From positions 53,806 through 117,805 of the forward strand of contig CAYRFQ010000019.1 of the NCBI GenBank assembly GCA_964423615.1: a stretch of 64,000 bases of DNA, in the 5' to 3' direction. Below are positions 41,866-52,055 of this stretch, piece after piece; positions within the stretch are counted from its first letter, which is position 1; the number at the start of each line of letters is the position of its first letter. The notes beneath the pieces were generated by a model, which saw only the letters and a program-made list of their open reading frames with translations, was not told the origin of the DNA and did no database searches. The position numbers and the translations under genes were made by a program. This DNA comes from CAYRFQ01 sp964423615. Its GTDB lineage: Bacteria; Planctomycetota; Planctomycetia; Gemmatales; Gemmataceae.

Positions 41866-44800
41866 TCATTTCAATGACTGCAGATACGCCAACAAGTCTG
41901 CAGCCTGTTCGGCAGTCATTTCGCGAAGTAATCCATCGGGCATGATGGAGGTCTGTTGGGGTAACATCCGCAACACACTCGCGCGAGGAATTCGAATGGG
42001 TTCAGGGCCAGCGTTCTTCATGACGAGTTCCTTGTCGGTCTTCCGGACGATCAGCCCGCTATAAAACTTCCCGTTCCGGGTCGCGACGGCATACGTGCGA
42101 TACTTAGGGTCGATCGATTTCGAGGGATACAACAGGTTCTCGAGAATCTTGGCAGGGGTCAATTTCTTGCCGACGTGGGTCAAGTCTGGACCGAGTTCGC
42201 TGCCTTCCTTGCCGACGCGGTGACAAACGGTACACTGGGCCGCTTTCCCGAAGAAGAGTTGCTTCCCGCGCTGAACATCGCCGCTCATTGAGAGCAACGT
42301 TGGAGCGTGGATGTTGTCTCCGAGCTTGCGAATACGGAGGTTCGCCGGGACAAATCGTTCGAACAGATCACGGGCGTGGATTTCTTTGTGGGTATGGGCC
42401 GTTTTGACGATTTGGTCACGGACGGATTTAGCGAATCGACCTTCGTCTAACGCTCGCAGTAAATACAGGGAACGACTTGGCTTGGCGAGCAGTTGGTTTA
42501 TCAATGCGGCACAGCGTTGCTGACGTTGTTGCAATTGTCGCTGTTCGACGACCCTTCGAGCTTGATCTCGGTCCTGTGGAGTCGGTTCGATTCGTCCGGC
42601 TTTTCTGGCGAGGCCTTTTGCCTCTCGGTCAATCGCTTTTGTTCGGTTCTGGGGGTTCGGTTGTGCGACCTCATCGCCGAGTTGTTCGAGTTTCGTGATC
42701 AGCTTTTCTTCGTCAGGGCGAATTGGTAGTTGTCGGATCCAGTCGTGGATGAGCCGTAGCCCCGCACGGTCCAACACGTCGCAGCCTATCTGAGGCATGT
42801 GACCTTTCCCACGGGTGGACATCCGGTAGTAGAGGATGCTGCGATATGGATCTCCGGTCGCCACGACTTTTGCGTTTTCGATGCCGTAGTCGCCCTGGAG
42901 CGGAGCCTGATCGATGGCCTTCGTTTGTTCGAGTGGGCGATCGTATCGCAAGTGGATCAAGGCCGTTCCACCGGCTCCGGATTGATGACAGTGAGCACAG
43001 TTAGCGTGGAGGTAGGCACGCGCTCGGGTGTCGATGCTGGCTGATCGATCGTGTGGATTGGCGAGTGGCTGCCAGTATTTTTGAGTGAGTTTTCGAGGTT
43101 GGCTCTTTCCTGGTTCGGCGTGTTCGATGACACCGATATGCTCGAACGTCGTGAGCTGATTGGCCTCATGCTCATCGTACTGGAAATCCAGGTCGATTTG
43201 CTCGGGAGTGAACGCCAGGTTGTATCCGGCCCACGGATTATGGCAGATCAAACATTGGTTGCGACTGTGGAACCGCCACTTTTGTTGGCGGACACCACCG
43301 GGAGCCGTTTTCGATGGGATCGTGAACGTCGCTTCTGCGCCAGAACTCGGGACGAGTGTGGCGTCGGTTTGGTCTTCATTCCAACGATAGGAGTAAGCCC
43401 CCCAAGCGACTCCATCGAAATGAAGGATTTGAGTTTCGACGTGTCGACGCGTGGTCGGATCGTTGTCTTGCATCTCGAGCGAAAGTGTCTTCACGAGAAC
43501 GGCGTCTTTCGGGAAGTGGAACCGGGTTCCGTAGGCGGCGTCGGGACTCGGTTGCTTGCGTTGGTAGACTCGCAGGGCACTCTTATTCGGCAGGGCGACC
43601 CAACGCTGGCTCGTGGCGTGGTCGGCCCAGCGTTCGGCTTTGATTGCGAAGGGCAAGACGCCGGGTGCTGGAATTTGCTTGGCAGTATCGGAGAACAACC
43701 CAGTCTCGCTCAACTTACGAGGAAACTTCTTGTGTAGGTCGGAACCGGATTTGTTCGGAACGAGTTGGTAAATCCCCCCTCGAGGGATGTGGTCCAGATA
43801 ATACAGTTCGCCGTCGTGGTCCTCTCCGAATGCAACGATTCGTTGGTTGGTCTTGGCCAGAACTTCCAAAGAAGCGATCTTCTTGCCGTCCCACTTGGCA
43901 CCCCAGAGCGTTCGTGTGGCCCAATCGCCGCAAACATACATTCCCTTGAGTTTAGGAGATCGCTTGCCGTGATAGACATATCCGCCGGTGATCGAGGACG
44001 CCTCGGTGTGGGAGAACACAATCGTCGGTGGTAGTATGGGCGTGGGACCAGTTTTGAGATTGGGCCGCACGGGTTCTCGGCCTTCGACGATCGACCAACC
44101 GTAATTCCCGCCTTTCTCGACGCGGTGGATCATCTCCCAGCGTTCCCAACCGACGTCACCGACCCACAAGTCGCCAGTTGCCTTGTCGAAGCTCATACGC
44201 CAAGGGTTGCGAAATCCGAAAGCCCAAATCTCGGGACGAGCGTTGGGGGTGTCGACGAATGGATTGTCTTTCGGGATGGAGTAGGGCTTGTCTTTGGTAG
44301 AAGTATCGACATCGATTCGGAGCAGGCTCGAAAGCAAGTCGGTCACGTCTTGACCTGTGGCCCGTGGGTCGGGAGGGTTGGGGACTTCGGCGTCCCCAGT
44401 CGAAATATAAAGAAACCCATCCGGACCAAACTTCAAACAACCTCCGTTGTGCCCTCCCTCGAGCCAGGTGATGATGGTTTTTTCGCTTTCCACATCGAGT
44501 CGTGGCGGGTCTGTTTTGGTGACCTTGAACCGGGATACTCTCGTTCCGTCTTTGAGATGCTGACCACGTTTCTTCGTTTGTATGACATAGCAAATGTAAC
44601 AATAGCGGTTTTCACGGAAGTTGGGATGAAAAGCGAAACCATAGAGGCCGCGGACCCAATGCCCCTTGTCTCTTGGAAGGTTTTTCAATTCGGCGTTCAA
44701 ATCGACGAACAGATCGGCCTTCTTGACATTCTGGTCGTTGGGGAAGGTGAAAACTTTTCCACGTTCCTGGGCAACGAGTAGGCGAACGGTACCAGGAACG

Positions 44801-45084
44801 CTTGTGAACAAGACTGGCTTATCGAACGCCAAATTGGGGAATGCTCGTTGAGACCGGTAGGGCAATGGTGCATCCGGAGAGCCTTTAATACGCGAGGTCG
44901 TCCAAGGAATCCTTTTGTTGATGCCCACTGGCGACGAGTTGGAGGAACGAGAGTTCGATGCTGGCTCCTTCGTCGGTAGCATCCCGAACGAATGGGTTAA
45001 AGATAGTAGACCTCCCACGAAAGCGACCCAGACGATCACTGCACTCGCAGACAACGAAGAGAGAAAGAGCCAAGAACGTTTCAT
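41866..45084 (-). CDS. PQQ-type sugar dehydrogenase fused to multi-heme c-type cytochrome domains
   Basis: 1072 residues with an N-terminal membrane/signal segment (about 8-32). Residues of about 75-470 form a six-bladed glucose/sorbosone dehydrogenase propeller (GLYGFAFHPNF, GHNGGCLKFGPDGFLYISTGD, FGFRNPWRMSFD, GGNYGWSIVEG). The middle part carries CLICH near 611 and CAHCH near 696. The C-terminal domain with CTVCH near 950 (QLFFGKAAQCTVCHRVG, GPDLTHVG) is the PVC-type heme-binding domain ending in LLAYLQSLK. Three CXXCH sites mean three covalent hemes. A periplasmic oxidation of a sugar or alcohol with electrons passed down attached hemes is the expected activity. Confidence 0.9.
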   Translation of the reverse strand: MKRSWLFLSSLSASAVIVWVAFVGGLLSLTHSFGMLPTKEPASNSRSSNSSPVGINKRIPWTTSRIKGSPDAPLPYRSQRAFPNLAFDKPVLFTSVPGTVRLLVAQERGKVFTFPNDQNVKKADLFVDLNAELKNLPRDKGHWVRGLYGFAFHPNFRENRYCYICYVIQTKKRGQHLKDGTRVSRFKVTKTDPPRLDVESEKTIITWLEGGHNGGCLKFGPDGFLYISTGDAEVPNPPDPRATGQDVTDLLSSLLRIDVDTSTKDKPYSIPKDNPFVDTPNARPEIWAFGFRNPWRMSFDKATGDLWVGDVGWERWEMIHRVEKGGNYGWSIVEGREPVRPNLKTGPTPILPPTIVFSHTEASSITGGYVYHGKRSPKLKGMYVCGDWATRTLWGAKWDGKKIASLEVLAKTNQRIVAFGEDHDGELYYLDHIPRGGIYQLVPNKSGSDLHKKFPRKLSETGLFSDTAKQIPAPGVLPFAIKAERWADHATSQRWVALPNKSALRVYQRKQPSPDAAYGTRFHFPKDAVLVKTLSLEMQDNDPTTRRHVETQILHFDGVAWGAYSYRWNEDQTDATLVPSSGAEATFTIPSKTAPGGVRQQKWRFHSRNQCLICHNPWAGYNLAFTPEQIDLDFQYDEHEANQLTTFEHIGVIEHAEPGKSQPRKLTQKYWQPLANPHDRSASIDTRARAYLHANCAHCHQSGAGGTALIHLRYDRPLEQTKAIDQAPLQGDYGIENAKVVATGDPYRSILYYRMSTRGKGHMPQIGCDVLDRAGLRLIHDWIRQLPIRPDEEKLITKLEQLGDEVAQPNPQNRTKAIDREAKGLARKAGRIEPTPQDRDQARRVVEQRQLQQRQQRCAALINQLLAKPSRSLYLLRALDEGRFAKSVRDQIVKTAHTHKEIHARDLFERFVPANLRIRKLGDNIHAPTLLSMSGDVQRGKQLFFGKAAQCTVCHRVGKEGSELGPDLTHVGKKLTPAKILENLLYPSKSIDPKYRTYAVATRNGKFYSGLIVRKTDKELVMKNAGPEPIRIPRASVLRMLPQQTSIMPDGLLREMTAEQAADLLAYLQSLK

Positions 45085-45385
45085 AGTGAGAACCGTATCT
45101 GGAGAGGTTGAGGAATTCGAAGTTCTTGCATTTATTGTCGAGAATGAGCGGACAGTAAAGACTTTACTTTACCTCGATTGCCTTCTTGATTGCAGAGCGT
45201 TTGGTGAATTTCGAAGCCTGGGTTGTACTGTGAACAACTCCGGCGAGTTTGCTGACAGGGTTTTCCTTGTTCAGCTTGACTCCCAAACCCAATTCCGGTT
45301 GTAAATTTCGCCTTGCTTCGTATACACAGTGCTCCAGACACGGAGGAGACCTGAGGCCGATCGAGGACAAGGAAACGTCGGGAAA

Positions 45386-47809
45386 ATGGAGAGTCGTATC
45401 CGGAGTCAATGGCGTCGCTCCGTTACCATTTTGGTGACGATGGGCTTGTTCTGCCTTGCCGGATGCGCTGGACATCACGGGAACCCTCGATATTTTCCTT
45501 GGTATCTCGCACCCGGACCGATCGAGCGAAGCCACGCCAAACCCGCTGGTCACGGCTACTATCAAAACTTCGATCCCTATGCAGTCCGACTCGAAGTACG
45601 GCCCCTGAATCCAGCTCCGGTACCAGTTCGAACCCAACACGTGATCATTGCCACGGTGGTGGACGCCAAAGGTGATCCGTTGCGGCAAAGACGCGTTCAT
45701 TGGGTCGTGCAGGGAGAAGGTCATATCGTCGAAGTGGACGAGAGCGGATACCTTTCCGACCGTGGGTATACCATCGACCACAAGTCAGCCGTCAGCTACA
45801 CGAATTATGGCTATCACAATATCACACGAGGGAACCTCGATCCCAAGGATGATTTCCAGCTTCGTCCGGGACAGACATGGTGTGTCGTGTCCTCAGCAGC
45901 GGAAGGTGATTGTTCGATCAGCGTCGTCGCGCCTGGGATCGCCAACTGGGATAAGCGCAAGGTCGTCGTGACCGCCAAGTGGGTGGACGCGACCTGGATT
46001 TTCCCCGAGAACGCGACGGCTCGTTTCGGAAGCAAACACGTCTTCCGCACGCAAGTGTTGCGGTACACCGACAAGCAACCTCTGGCGAACTATCAAGTCC
46101 GATACAAAATCCTCGACGGGCCCCCTGCTCTACTCATTTCCAAACAGGAGCGAGGAACCAGTCAGGAAACGACAGTAAAAACGGGGCTGGACGGGTTTGG
46201 CGACGTTGAAATCGTTCAGGACCAACCGTCTCAAGGGATCAACCGGGTGAGCATCGAAGTCGTGCGACCCGCTGATCCGACAAAGCCCGGTGGGGTGGGA
46301 ATTGTCCTGGCGAAGAAGATCGTCTCCATCGAATGGCTAGCACCAAACATCACAATGAACCACACAGGACCGGCAACGGCCGACATAACCGAGACAGTGA
46401 CCTTTACGACGACCATCGCGAACACGGGAAAAGTGGACTCGTCGCCGCTCAGTGTGAAGTCACAAATCCCGAATGGTTGGCGTTTCGTTGGATCGAAACC
46501 TAATGCCAATTTCAATGCCCCAACAAATGAAGTCATTTGGACGTTCGGCAAGTTGGCGGCAGGGCAAACGATATCGTTGGAGACCATTTGCGAAGCGAAT
46601 CGGACCGGGCAGTTCGAAAGCTGCGCCGTGGTCGAGACGACCGAAGGACTGGGGGCCAAGAAATGCACCACGACTCAGATCACTCGAGGTCGACTTGATT
46701 TGAAGGTCACCGGACCGGAATTCGGCGTCGTTGGAGAAGCGGCCACGTTCCAAATCCAGGTAGCCAACCTTGGCAGTGGTGTCGCGAGAAAAGTGTTCGT
46801 CGATGCAGAATTCACCGATGGGCTGAAATCGGCCGACCCAAGCCAAGGCGGGAACAAGGTCACGGCCGAATACGGGACGATAACTCCCAACCAACCTCTC
46901 GACGCACTGCCGTTGAAGTTGATCCCCATCCGCGCAGGCAACCAATCCGTCCAGATCACTTTACGAGCAGAAGGACTAGCTCCGATTACAAAGACGATCA
47001 ATCTCCCAGTCCGACGACCCAAACTCAGCGTGCGGATCGACGGGCCGCCGAGTCGAGTCGTAGGTCGGCCCGCCGAGTGGAACATCACGGTGGCTAACAA
47101 CGGAGACGTCCAGTTGAGTAATGTGGTGGTACGGAGCCAACTCCCAGCCGGGTTCGAGTTCGAGGAAGCCAAACCGAATGGCCGACTCATCCGAGCGAAC
47201 AACGAGGTCGTTTGGGAACTCGAGCCACTTGCAGCGGGACAGCCCAGAACGCTCCAGTTGAGAGCCCGGTGTGGACCAACCCAGAAAGAGTTGTATCGCA
47301 CGACCGTCAAGGCGACCTCGGATTACGGGCAGGCGGCGGAGGATGAGGCGACCATCAAAGTCGTGGGCCTCGGTGCACTTCGAGTCGAGGCAATGGATTT
47401 TGGAGACCCCATCGAAGTCGGCAAAGAAGTCGTTTACCAAATCGAAGTCGAGAACACGGGGAGCGGACCCGTGGAGAACATTCTTGTGGATGTCAAGGTT
47501 TCCCCCGAACTCCGCATTTCGGCGCTCAAAGGACCGCCCGGCAAAGGTGGCGGAGCCGATGGACGGACCGCCTCGTTTGGCCTTCTTGAAAAACTCGACC
47601 GAGGGGAGACTAAGAACTATTACGTCCGCACGGTCGCGAGTAAGGCAGGGAATGCTCGTATCCAGGTCAAACTATCGAGTAGCGTGGGGACCGTTATTGA
47701 GGAAGAGCCAACGGCCATCATCCGGAGCAATGGTGGCCGAATTGGTCCCCCACCCCAAGGTCCGAACCTCAGTGGAGTGCGGAGACCGCTTCCTGAGGGA
47801 AGTCAGTGA
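45386..47809 (+). CDS. DUF11-repeat lipoprotein
   Basis: 807 residues from ATG 45386, whose product has a lipobox at Cys27 (LFCLAGC); an upstream frame start is unlikely. Residues of about 70-320 form an Ig-like/big-like region (TQHVIIATVVDAKGDPL). Four DUF11/CARDB-type repeats follow, with phrases such as TVTFTTTIANTGKV, ATFQIQVANLGSGVARKV, AEWNITVANNGDVQLSNVVV and VVYQIEVENTGSGPVENILV. These beta-sandwich modules are common in large surface proteins. It is probably anchored to the outer membrane; no enzymatic motif is seen. The end is 50 bp from the convergent ribBA stop. Confidence 0.87.
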   Translation: MESRIRSQWRRSVTILVTMGLFCLAGCAGHHGNPRYFPWYLAPGPIERSHAKPAGHGYYQNFDPYAVRLEVRPLNPAPVPVRTQHVIIATVVDAKGDPLRQRRVHWVVQGEGHIVEVDESGYLSDRGYTIDHKSAVSYTNYGYHNITRGNLDPKDDFQLRPGQTWCVVSSAAEGDCSISVVAPGIANWDKRKVVVTAKWVDATWIFPENATARFGSKHVFRTQVLRYTDKQPLANYQVRYKILDGPPALLISKQERGTSQETTVKTGLDGFGDVEIVQDQPSQGINRVSIEVVRPADPTKPGGVGIVLAKKIVSIEWLAPNITMNHTGPATADITETVTFTTTIANTGKVDSSPLSVKSQIPNGWRFVGSKPNANFNAPTNEVIWTFGKLAAGQTISLETICEANRTGQFESCAVVETTEGLGAKKCTTTQITRGRLDLKVTGPEFGVVGEAATFQIQVANLGSGVARKVFVDAEFTDGLKSADPSQGGNKVTAEYGTITPNQPLDALPLKLIPIRAGNQSVQITLRAEGLAPITKTINLPVRRPKLSVRIDGPPSRVVGRPAEWNITVANNGDVQLSNVVVRSQLPAGFEFEEAKPNGRLIRANNEVVWELEPLAAGQPRTLQLRARCGPTQKELYRTTVKATSDYGQAAEDEATIKVVGLGALRVEAMDFGDPIEVGKEVVYQIEVENTGSGPVENILVDVKVSPELRISALKGPPGKGGGADGRTASFGLLEKLDRGETKNYYVRTVASKAGNARIQVKLSSSVGTVIEEEPTAIIRSNGGRIGPPPQGPNLSGVRRPLPEGSQ

Positions 47810-47858
47810 CGGAAGAGTGTTTTGCTTGTCGGTTCACCGATATTATCGGGACACCAAT

Positions 47859-49115
47859 TTAAGACCCCATCGGGTCGAGATAATGGCCAAGCTTATCTCG
47901 CTTGATCTGGAGATACTTCCGATTCAATGCATTGGGGGGAGTCAAGATCGGAACGCGCTCGACGATCTTCAAACCGTAGCCGTCGAGCCCAACGACCTTC
48001 CGTGGATTATTCGTAAGCAAACGTATTTCCCGGACGCCCAAGTCGCGGAGTATCTGAGCCCCGATGCCGTAATGGCGAAGGTCTGCTGCAAAGCCAAGAC
48101 GTTCGTTGGCCTCGACTGTGTCGAGGCCTTCTTCTTGCTGTAGTTTGTAGGCTTGTAATTTGGGTAAGAGACCAATCCCACGCCCCTCTTGTCGCATGTA
48201 TAAGACTACGCCCTTCCCAGCCTTTTCGATTTGTTCCATGGCCTGATGCAATTGCGAACCGCAGTCGCAAAGGAGGCTGTCAAAGATGTCTCCGGTCAAG
48301 CACTGGCTGTGAATTCGCACAAAGACTGGTTCGTCTTGAATGGGTGTTTGGCCATTCGTTTCGATCCCGATTCCACCTTTACAAATGGCCAGATGCGGCT
48401 CGGGATCGACAAGTGACGTATATGCGATTAAGTCAAACTCGCCGCGTTTGCTCGGGAGTTTCAGAGTTAGCTCGCGACGGATCAATTTCTCACGGAATCG
48501 ACGATACTCGATCAGATCGGCAATGGTGCACATCTTGAGGTCATGCTCACGACAGAATTCCTGTAAATCGGTCACACGAGCCATGGTTCCATCTTCGTTT
48601 ACGATTTCGCAGATGACCGCGGCTTCCTTGAATCCGGCGAGTCGCGAGAGATCGATACTGCCCTCGGTATGTCCGGCTCGAACGAGGACGCCGCCGGGCT
48701 GTGCTTTGAGACAATACATGTGGCCCTTGCCACGAACGAGATCGTTTGGCGTTGTATTTTCGTCGATTGCGATTTGGACAGTCCTGGCGCGATCGTACGC
48801 CGAGGTCCCGGTGGTAATTCCGAATCGTGCGTCGATAGGTGGGGTGAATGGGGTTGCGAGGGGATCGACGTTCTTGCCGTCCATCGGTTCAAGACCGAGG
48901 CGATCACACCTTTCTGGTGATAGAGAAAGGCAGACGAGTCCGCAGCCATTCCGCATCATGAAATTGATCGTCTCCGGGGTTGCTTTCTCTGCAGGAATGA
49001 TCAGGTCGCCTTCGTTCTCCCGGTGTTCGTCGTCGACCATGACCACCATCCGCCCAGCACGGAATTCCTCGATGGCTTCGTCTATTGTGCAAAATATATT
49101 TGGATCTGTTGGCAT
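47859..49115 (-). CDS. ribBA: Bifunctional 3,4-dihydroxy-2-butanone-4-phosphate synthase / GTP cyclohydrolase II
   Basis: 418 residues from ATG 49115 (MPTDPNIFCTIDEAIEEF), with GAGGAAA about 10 bases upstream; in-frame codons further up are not conserved. The N-terminal RibB part (about 1-205) has VVMVDDEHRENEGDL and RAGHTEGSIDLSRLAG. The C-terminal RibA part has zinc-binding CLTGDIFDSLLCDCGS and catalytic RQEGRGIGL. The two enzymes make both precursors of riboflavin, from ribulose-5-phosphate and GTP. No FMN riboswitch pattern was seen in the 165 bases upstream, and no other rib genes are nearby. Confidence 0.96.
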   Translation of the reverse strand: MPTDPNIFCTIDEAIEEFRAGRMVVMVDDEHRENEGDLIIPAEKATPETINFMMRNGCGLVCLSLSPERCDRLGLEPMDGKNVDPLATPFTPPIDARFGITTGTSAYDRARTVQIAIDENTTPNDLVRGKGHMYCLKAQPGGVLVRAGHTEGSIDLSRLAGFKEAAVICEIVNEDGTMARVTDLQEFCREHDLKMCTIADLIEYRRFREKLIRRELTLKLPSKRGEFDLIAYTSLVDPEPHLAICKGGIGIETNGQTPIQDEPVFVRIHSQCLTGDIFDSLLCDCGSQLHQAMEQIEKAGKGVVLYMRQEGRGIGLLPKLQAYKLQQEEGLDTVEANERLGFAADLRHYGIGAQILRDLGVREIRLLTNNPRKVVGLDGYGLKIVERVPILTPPNALNRKYLQIKRDKLGHYLDPMGS

Positions 49116-49280
49116 CGGGTTGTTTCCTCGTTGTGTGGCAATAGCAGGATGTCCAACGGTACGTATTTCCCCTGACGCAAATATTGTATGCAAATGAGGC
49201 CAGAGTAGGTAAAACTAGGGGAGACGTGACCTTGAACTTTGGTAGGACTTTCCGGATTTCACGATAGTAAGGAGGAACGA

Positions 49281-49589
49281 ATGCCTGACATGCCATTGAG
49301 CGGTCCTGGACGAATCGTCTCCTTTGTAACGATGGGTGTGTTTGGTCTCGCAACCATCGCAACGGTAATTGCTGATGTACCTCCGGCGTCGTGGGTAAAT
49401 GATTTACAAGGCACTTTGACGAACGGTTCGTACTCGCCAAAACTGACGATCATTGCGTTAGTCGTCCCCTGTCTCGGTCTCAGTTGGTTGTGTGGATTGT
49501 TGTTCGATGCGCTAACACAAAACGGAGAGTTCCGTGACTCAGACAGAAAACGGCGTAAGCGGCGACGTCGCGTGGAATGGGATGACTGA
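49281..49589 (+). CDS. Small two-helix membrane protein of unknown function
   Basis: 102 residues from ATG 49281, with AAGGAGG 5 bases upstream. Two membrane segments: VSFVTMGVFGLATIATVIA (about 12-30) and LTIIALVVPCLGLSWLCGLLF (about 54-74). The tail is strongly basic, RKRRKRRRR, suggesting a cytoplasmic C-terminus by the positive-inside rule. No family recognised. It is divergent from ribBA, sharing a 165-bp intergenic region. Confidence 0.75.
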   Translation: MPDMPLSGPGRIVSFVTMGVFGLATIATVIADVPPASWVNDLQGTLTNGSYSPKLTIIALVVPCLGLSWLCGLLFDALTQNGEFRDSDRKRRKRRRRVEWDD

Positions 49590-49948
49590 GGTAAGTGGTA
49601 CGGTGGATGTATGGCGATTGCTAACGGATACAGTGTTTGCCAAGTTCTCGGCTGCGTTTCGGTGAGACGGAACAAATCGAGAGAAGCAGGAACTATGACA
49701 GCTGAGGTGTTCTTGGAGTTCGAATCGGCAAGGAAAAATGCCTAAATCGAATGAGTTTGGTACCTTGAGCCCCTCTCGAGATAGGATGCCTTCGTGAGCC
49801 TCCTGATTACCAAACCCTTTTCCTCTGCGAGGGGAGAAGGGTTTCATGACGTTGGTATGACTTGCGTCGAAGTCGCTCTGCATGTCCTCAGGATGTGTTG
49901 AAAAGAACGAATAGGCAGTTTGGGACTCAGTCACGAGAGGGGATTACG
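49590..49948. other. Intergenic stretch with an imperfect hairpin
   Basis: 359 bases. Arms at 49812-49825 and 49829-49844 (AAACCCTT/AAGGGTTT ends) form an imperfect stem, possibly a dispersed hairpin repeat. No gene is seen. Confidence 0.5.
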
Positions 49949-51931
49949 CTATTTCTCTCCGTCACGATACCCAGGTACGAGCGGTTGAGCATCTGTTACG
50001 TCCGGGAAACCATCTCCGTCCGAATCTTTTAAATACTCCAAGTCAAGGCCGTAAGCTTCTCGGAGATTCGTCAATGCATGCGAAACGATTCGAGTGTTGC
50101 GAACGTTCCGGACCTTACCCTCGATCTTCCCAGGGACTTTGAACAGCCATTCTGGATTGAATCTTTCGATACCGGTGTCTTGCCCTTGGACCTTGAAATG
50201 CTCTGAAATTTTCCCGTCACCATCCATATCACAAGGCAATTGGTCCGTTTGATAGAGGACAAGGCTTCGCAAAAATTCCTGGACTGCTAGTTCTTGGTCG
50301 GCCTTCAAATTGGCATAAGCGACCTTTGACTTGAGGGCATCGCCGCCGTGTCGTCGAATCACAGCATCGAGCGAGAGGCTGGCTCCATCGTGGCCGAAAG
50401 GTCCACTGGTCCCGACACCCCACAGTGGAGCCGTTCGCCATTTTCGAATGATCGTGCCGTCGAACTGGACCTGGTAGAAGGCTTCACCGACGTCGTGATA
50501 CTTCATGTCAGTGTAAATGCCACGAACGAGATATTCCTTGCGGTTCCGGACCCAGCGGTTTTCGTTCTTTGTGGCCAACCGAAGGACCTTCCCCTCGAGG
50601 CGAGAAGTTTTCTCGTTGAACTCGACCTGGAGGTCGAAGAACCGTCGGTCGCCGTCGTACCGCTCGGTGTAATCGATCGCACTGGGATTGTGTGGGTGGA
50701 TGTACCAATCGGGAATGTGACACGCGGCACAGCCGACCTTGTGGAAGAGCCGTTCACCTTCCCGTACGAGTGGGGTGATTCGACTTCGAGCGGGAGAGGG
50801 GTGGTTCAACATGTACCACTCCATCATGTCCAAATCACCTTCGGTGATTTCCTCGCAGTAGCCATCTCGGTCGGGGTCGTCAAGACTTACACCTTTCTTG
50901 TTCTTGACGCCGCCACGGTCGCGGCCCACGGACGTCACGAACTGGATGGCCCCGGCATTGGAAACTTGAGCGATGCCGTCCTTGTCGGGGTCGTGAAGGG
51001 TAGTGGGATCACAAGCTTGCATGCCAGAGTGGATGTCCCACGGAACCGTCGAGAAAGCCCGGAGTGTGTTGGGGACGGGGGGGCGGAAAGGTACGTAAAG
51101 GTGGCCGAAGCCAAACATCTGGACTTCGATTCGGTAACCGGCCACGTTGGGAAAATTGAGGTTTCTGGCAAAGGCGATGCGCTTGCCGTTTTCGTCGACG
51201 AAGACGGGATAGAACACTTCGTTCAGATCGGGATAGCCGTCGTCGTTGACGTCGTCGAACCGTCCGTAATCGATGCTCACTCGTTCGCCTTGGGCGTACA
51301 GAGGCAAGTTGTGGAGAACGCATCGTTTCCCTTTGGCTTCCTCGAAACTGATCCACCCATCCCGATTAGCGTCGGCGATTGCCAGTGCCTGGAGCCGCAT
51401 TTGCAGGCCGATCATCTCGGCGAGTCCAGCCCCGAACATGTGTGGGGTATTGCGTCCGGAACCACCGTTCTTGGCTATCGTCATTCCAGCCCCGGCGTCG
51501 CGATAGGGAACATTGTGACAGGCTCCGCACGAATTCGTGTGACTTCGGTCCATCATCTTGGACACGCCGTCTGTTAGTAGCACTCCATCGATCTTCCCGT
51601 GGTCCCCGTAGACCCCATCTCTCTCACGAAAGTTGCGCAAAAACAGGCTTCGTCCCCACTGGTATCCCAACCAGGGATCGACTTGTTGCAGATACATCGA
51701 TCCCCCTTTCTTGTCGGGGTCGGTGGTGTGGACGACTCGAACGCGGGGATTTTTGATCGACAACCCGCTGAGATCCCGAGGGTCATCGATGGGATTGGAA
51801 AGTGAGTGACCTGGTCGTTCCGACAGTTGGGCGAAGACCCCGAGCCCGTGGCCAAGGAGCAACGTCGCGGCAACACCGGCCACGAAGCCGCTGATGCTGA
51901 AGATCGTTTTCTTTCCGGGGAGGCTTTTCAT
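49949..51931 (-). CDS. Di-heme oxidoreductase (DHOR-like) with EF-hand/TSP3-type calcium loops
   Basis: 660 residues with an N-terminal membrane/signal segment (about 10-36). CXXCH sites: CGACH near 136 and CAACH near 401, the two hemes of the DHOR/MauG-like family (SHTNSCGACHNVPYRDAG, LFHKVGCAACHIPDWY, GPFGHDGASLSLDAVI). Six acidic loops of the DxDxDG type are spread through it: DANRDGWISFEE, DVNDDGYPDLNE, DPDKDGIAQV, DPDRDGYCEE, DMDGDGKISEHF and the C-terminal DSDGDGFPDVTDAQPLVPG. The last resembles thrombospondin-type-3/dockerin repeats. A periplasmic electron-transfer enzyme stabilised or regulated by calcium is likely (inference). Confidence 0.85.
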   Translation of the reverse strand: MKSLPGKKTIFSISGFVAGVAATLLLGHGLGVFAQLSERPGHSLSNPIDDPRDLSGLSIKNPRVRVVHTTDPDKKGGSMYLQQVDPWLGYQWGRSLFLRNFRERDGVYGDHGKIDGVLLTDGVSKMMDRSHTNSCGACHNVPYRDAGAGMTIAKNGGSGRNTPHMFGAGLAEMIGLQMRLQALAIADANRDGWISFEEAKGKRCVLHNLPLYAQGERVSIDYGRFDDVNDDGYPDLNEVFYPVFVDENGKRIAFARNLNFPNVAGYRIEVQMFGFGHLYVPFRPPVPNTLRAFSTVPWDIHSGMQACDPTTLHDPDKDGIAQVSNAGAIQFVTSVGRDRGGVKNKKGVSLDDPDRDGYCEEITEGDLDMMEWYMLNHPSPARSRITPLVREGERLFHKVGCAACHIPDWYIHPHNPSAIDYTERYDGDRRFFDLQVEFNEKTSRLEGKVLRLATKNENRWVRNRKEYLVRGIYTDMKYHDVGEAFYQVQFDGTIIRKWRTAPLWGVGTSGPFGHDGASLSLDAVIRRHGGDALKSKVAYANLKADQELAVQEFLRSLVLYQTDQLPCDMDGDGKISEHFKVQGQDTGIERFNPEWLFKVPGKIEGKVRNVRNTRIVSHALTNLREAYGLDLEYLKDSDGDGFPDVTDAQPLVPGYRDGEK

Positions 51932-52055
51932 CGATCACTCCAGGAGGTATTGGCAATTAGGCCAGGACGAATATGATGAACAATTCTATTGTTCCAAGGC
52001 GGAGCATTCGTAATTGTATAATCGTCGTTGGTAAATCGACAGAGGATTCAATTGT

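Noticed and set aside
49116..49280. FMN riboswitch upstream of ribBA
   Set aside because: The conserved RFN-element blocks are absent.
50348..51577. Plus-strand open frame of 409 codons opposite the di-heme oxidoreductase
   Set aside because: Antisense to a gene with clear domains and CXXCH motifs; the frame has no signal peptide or domain character and is open because of codon bias on the other strand.
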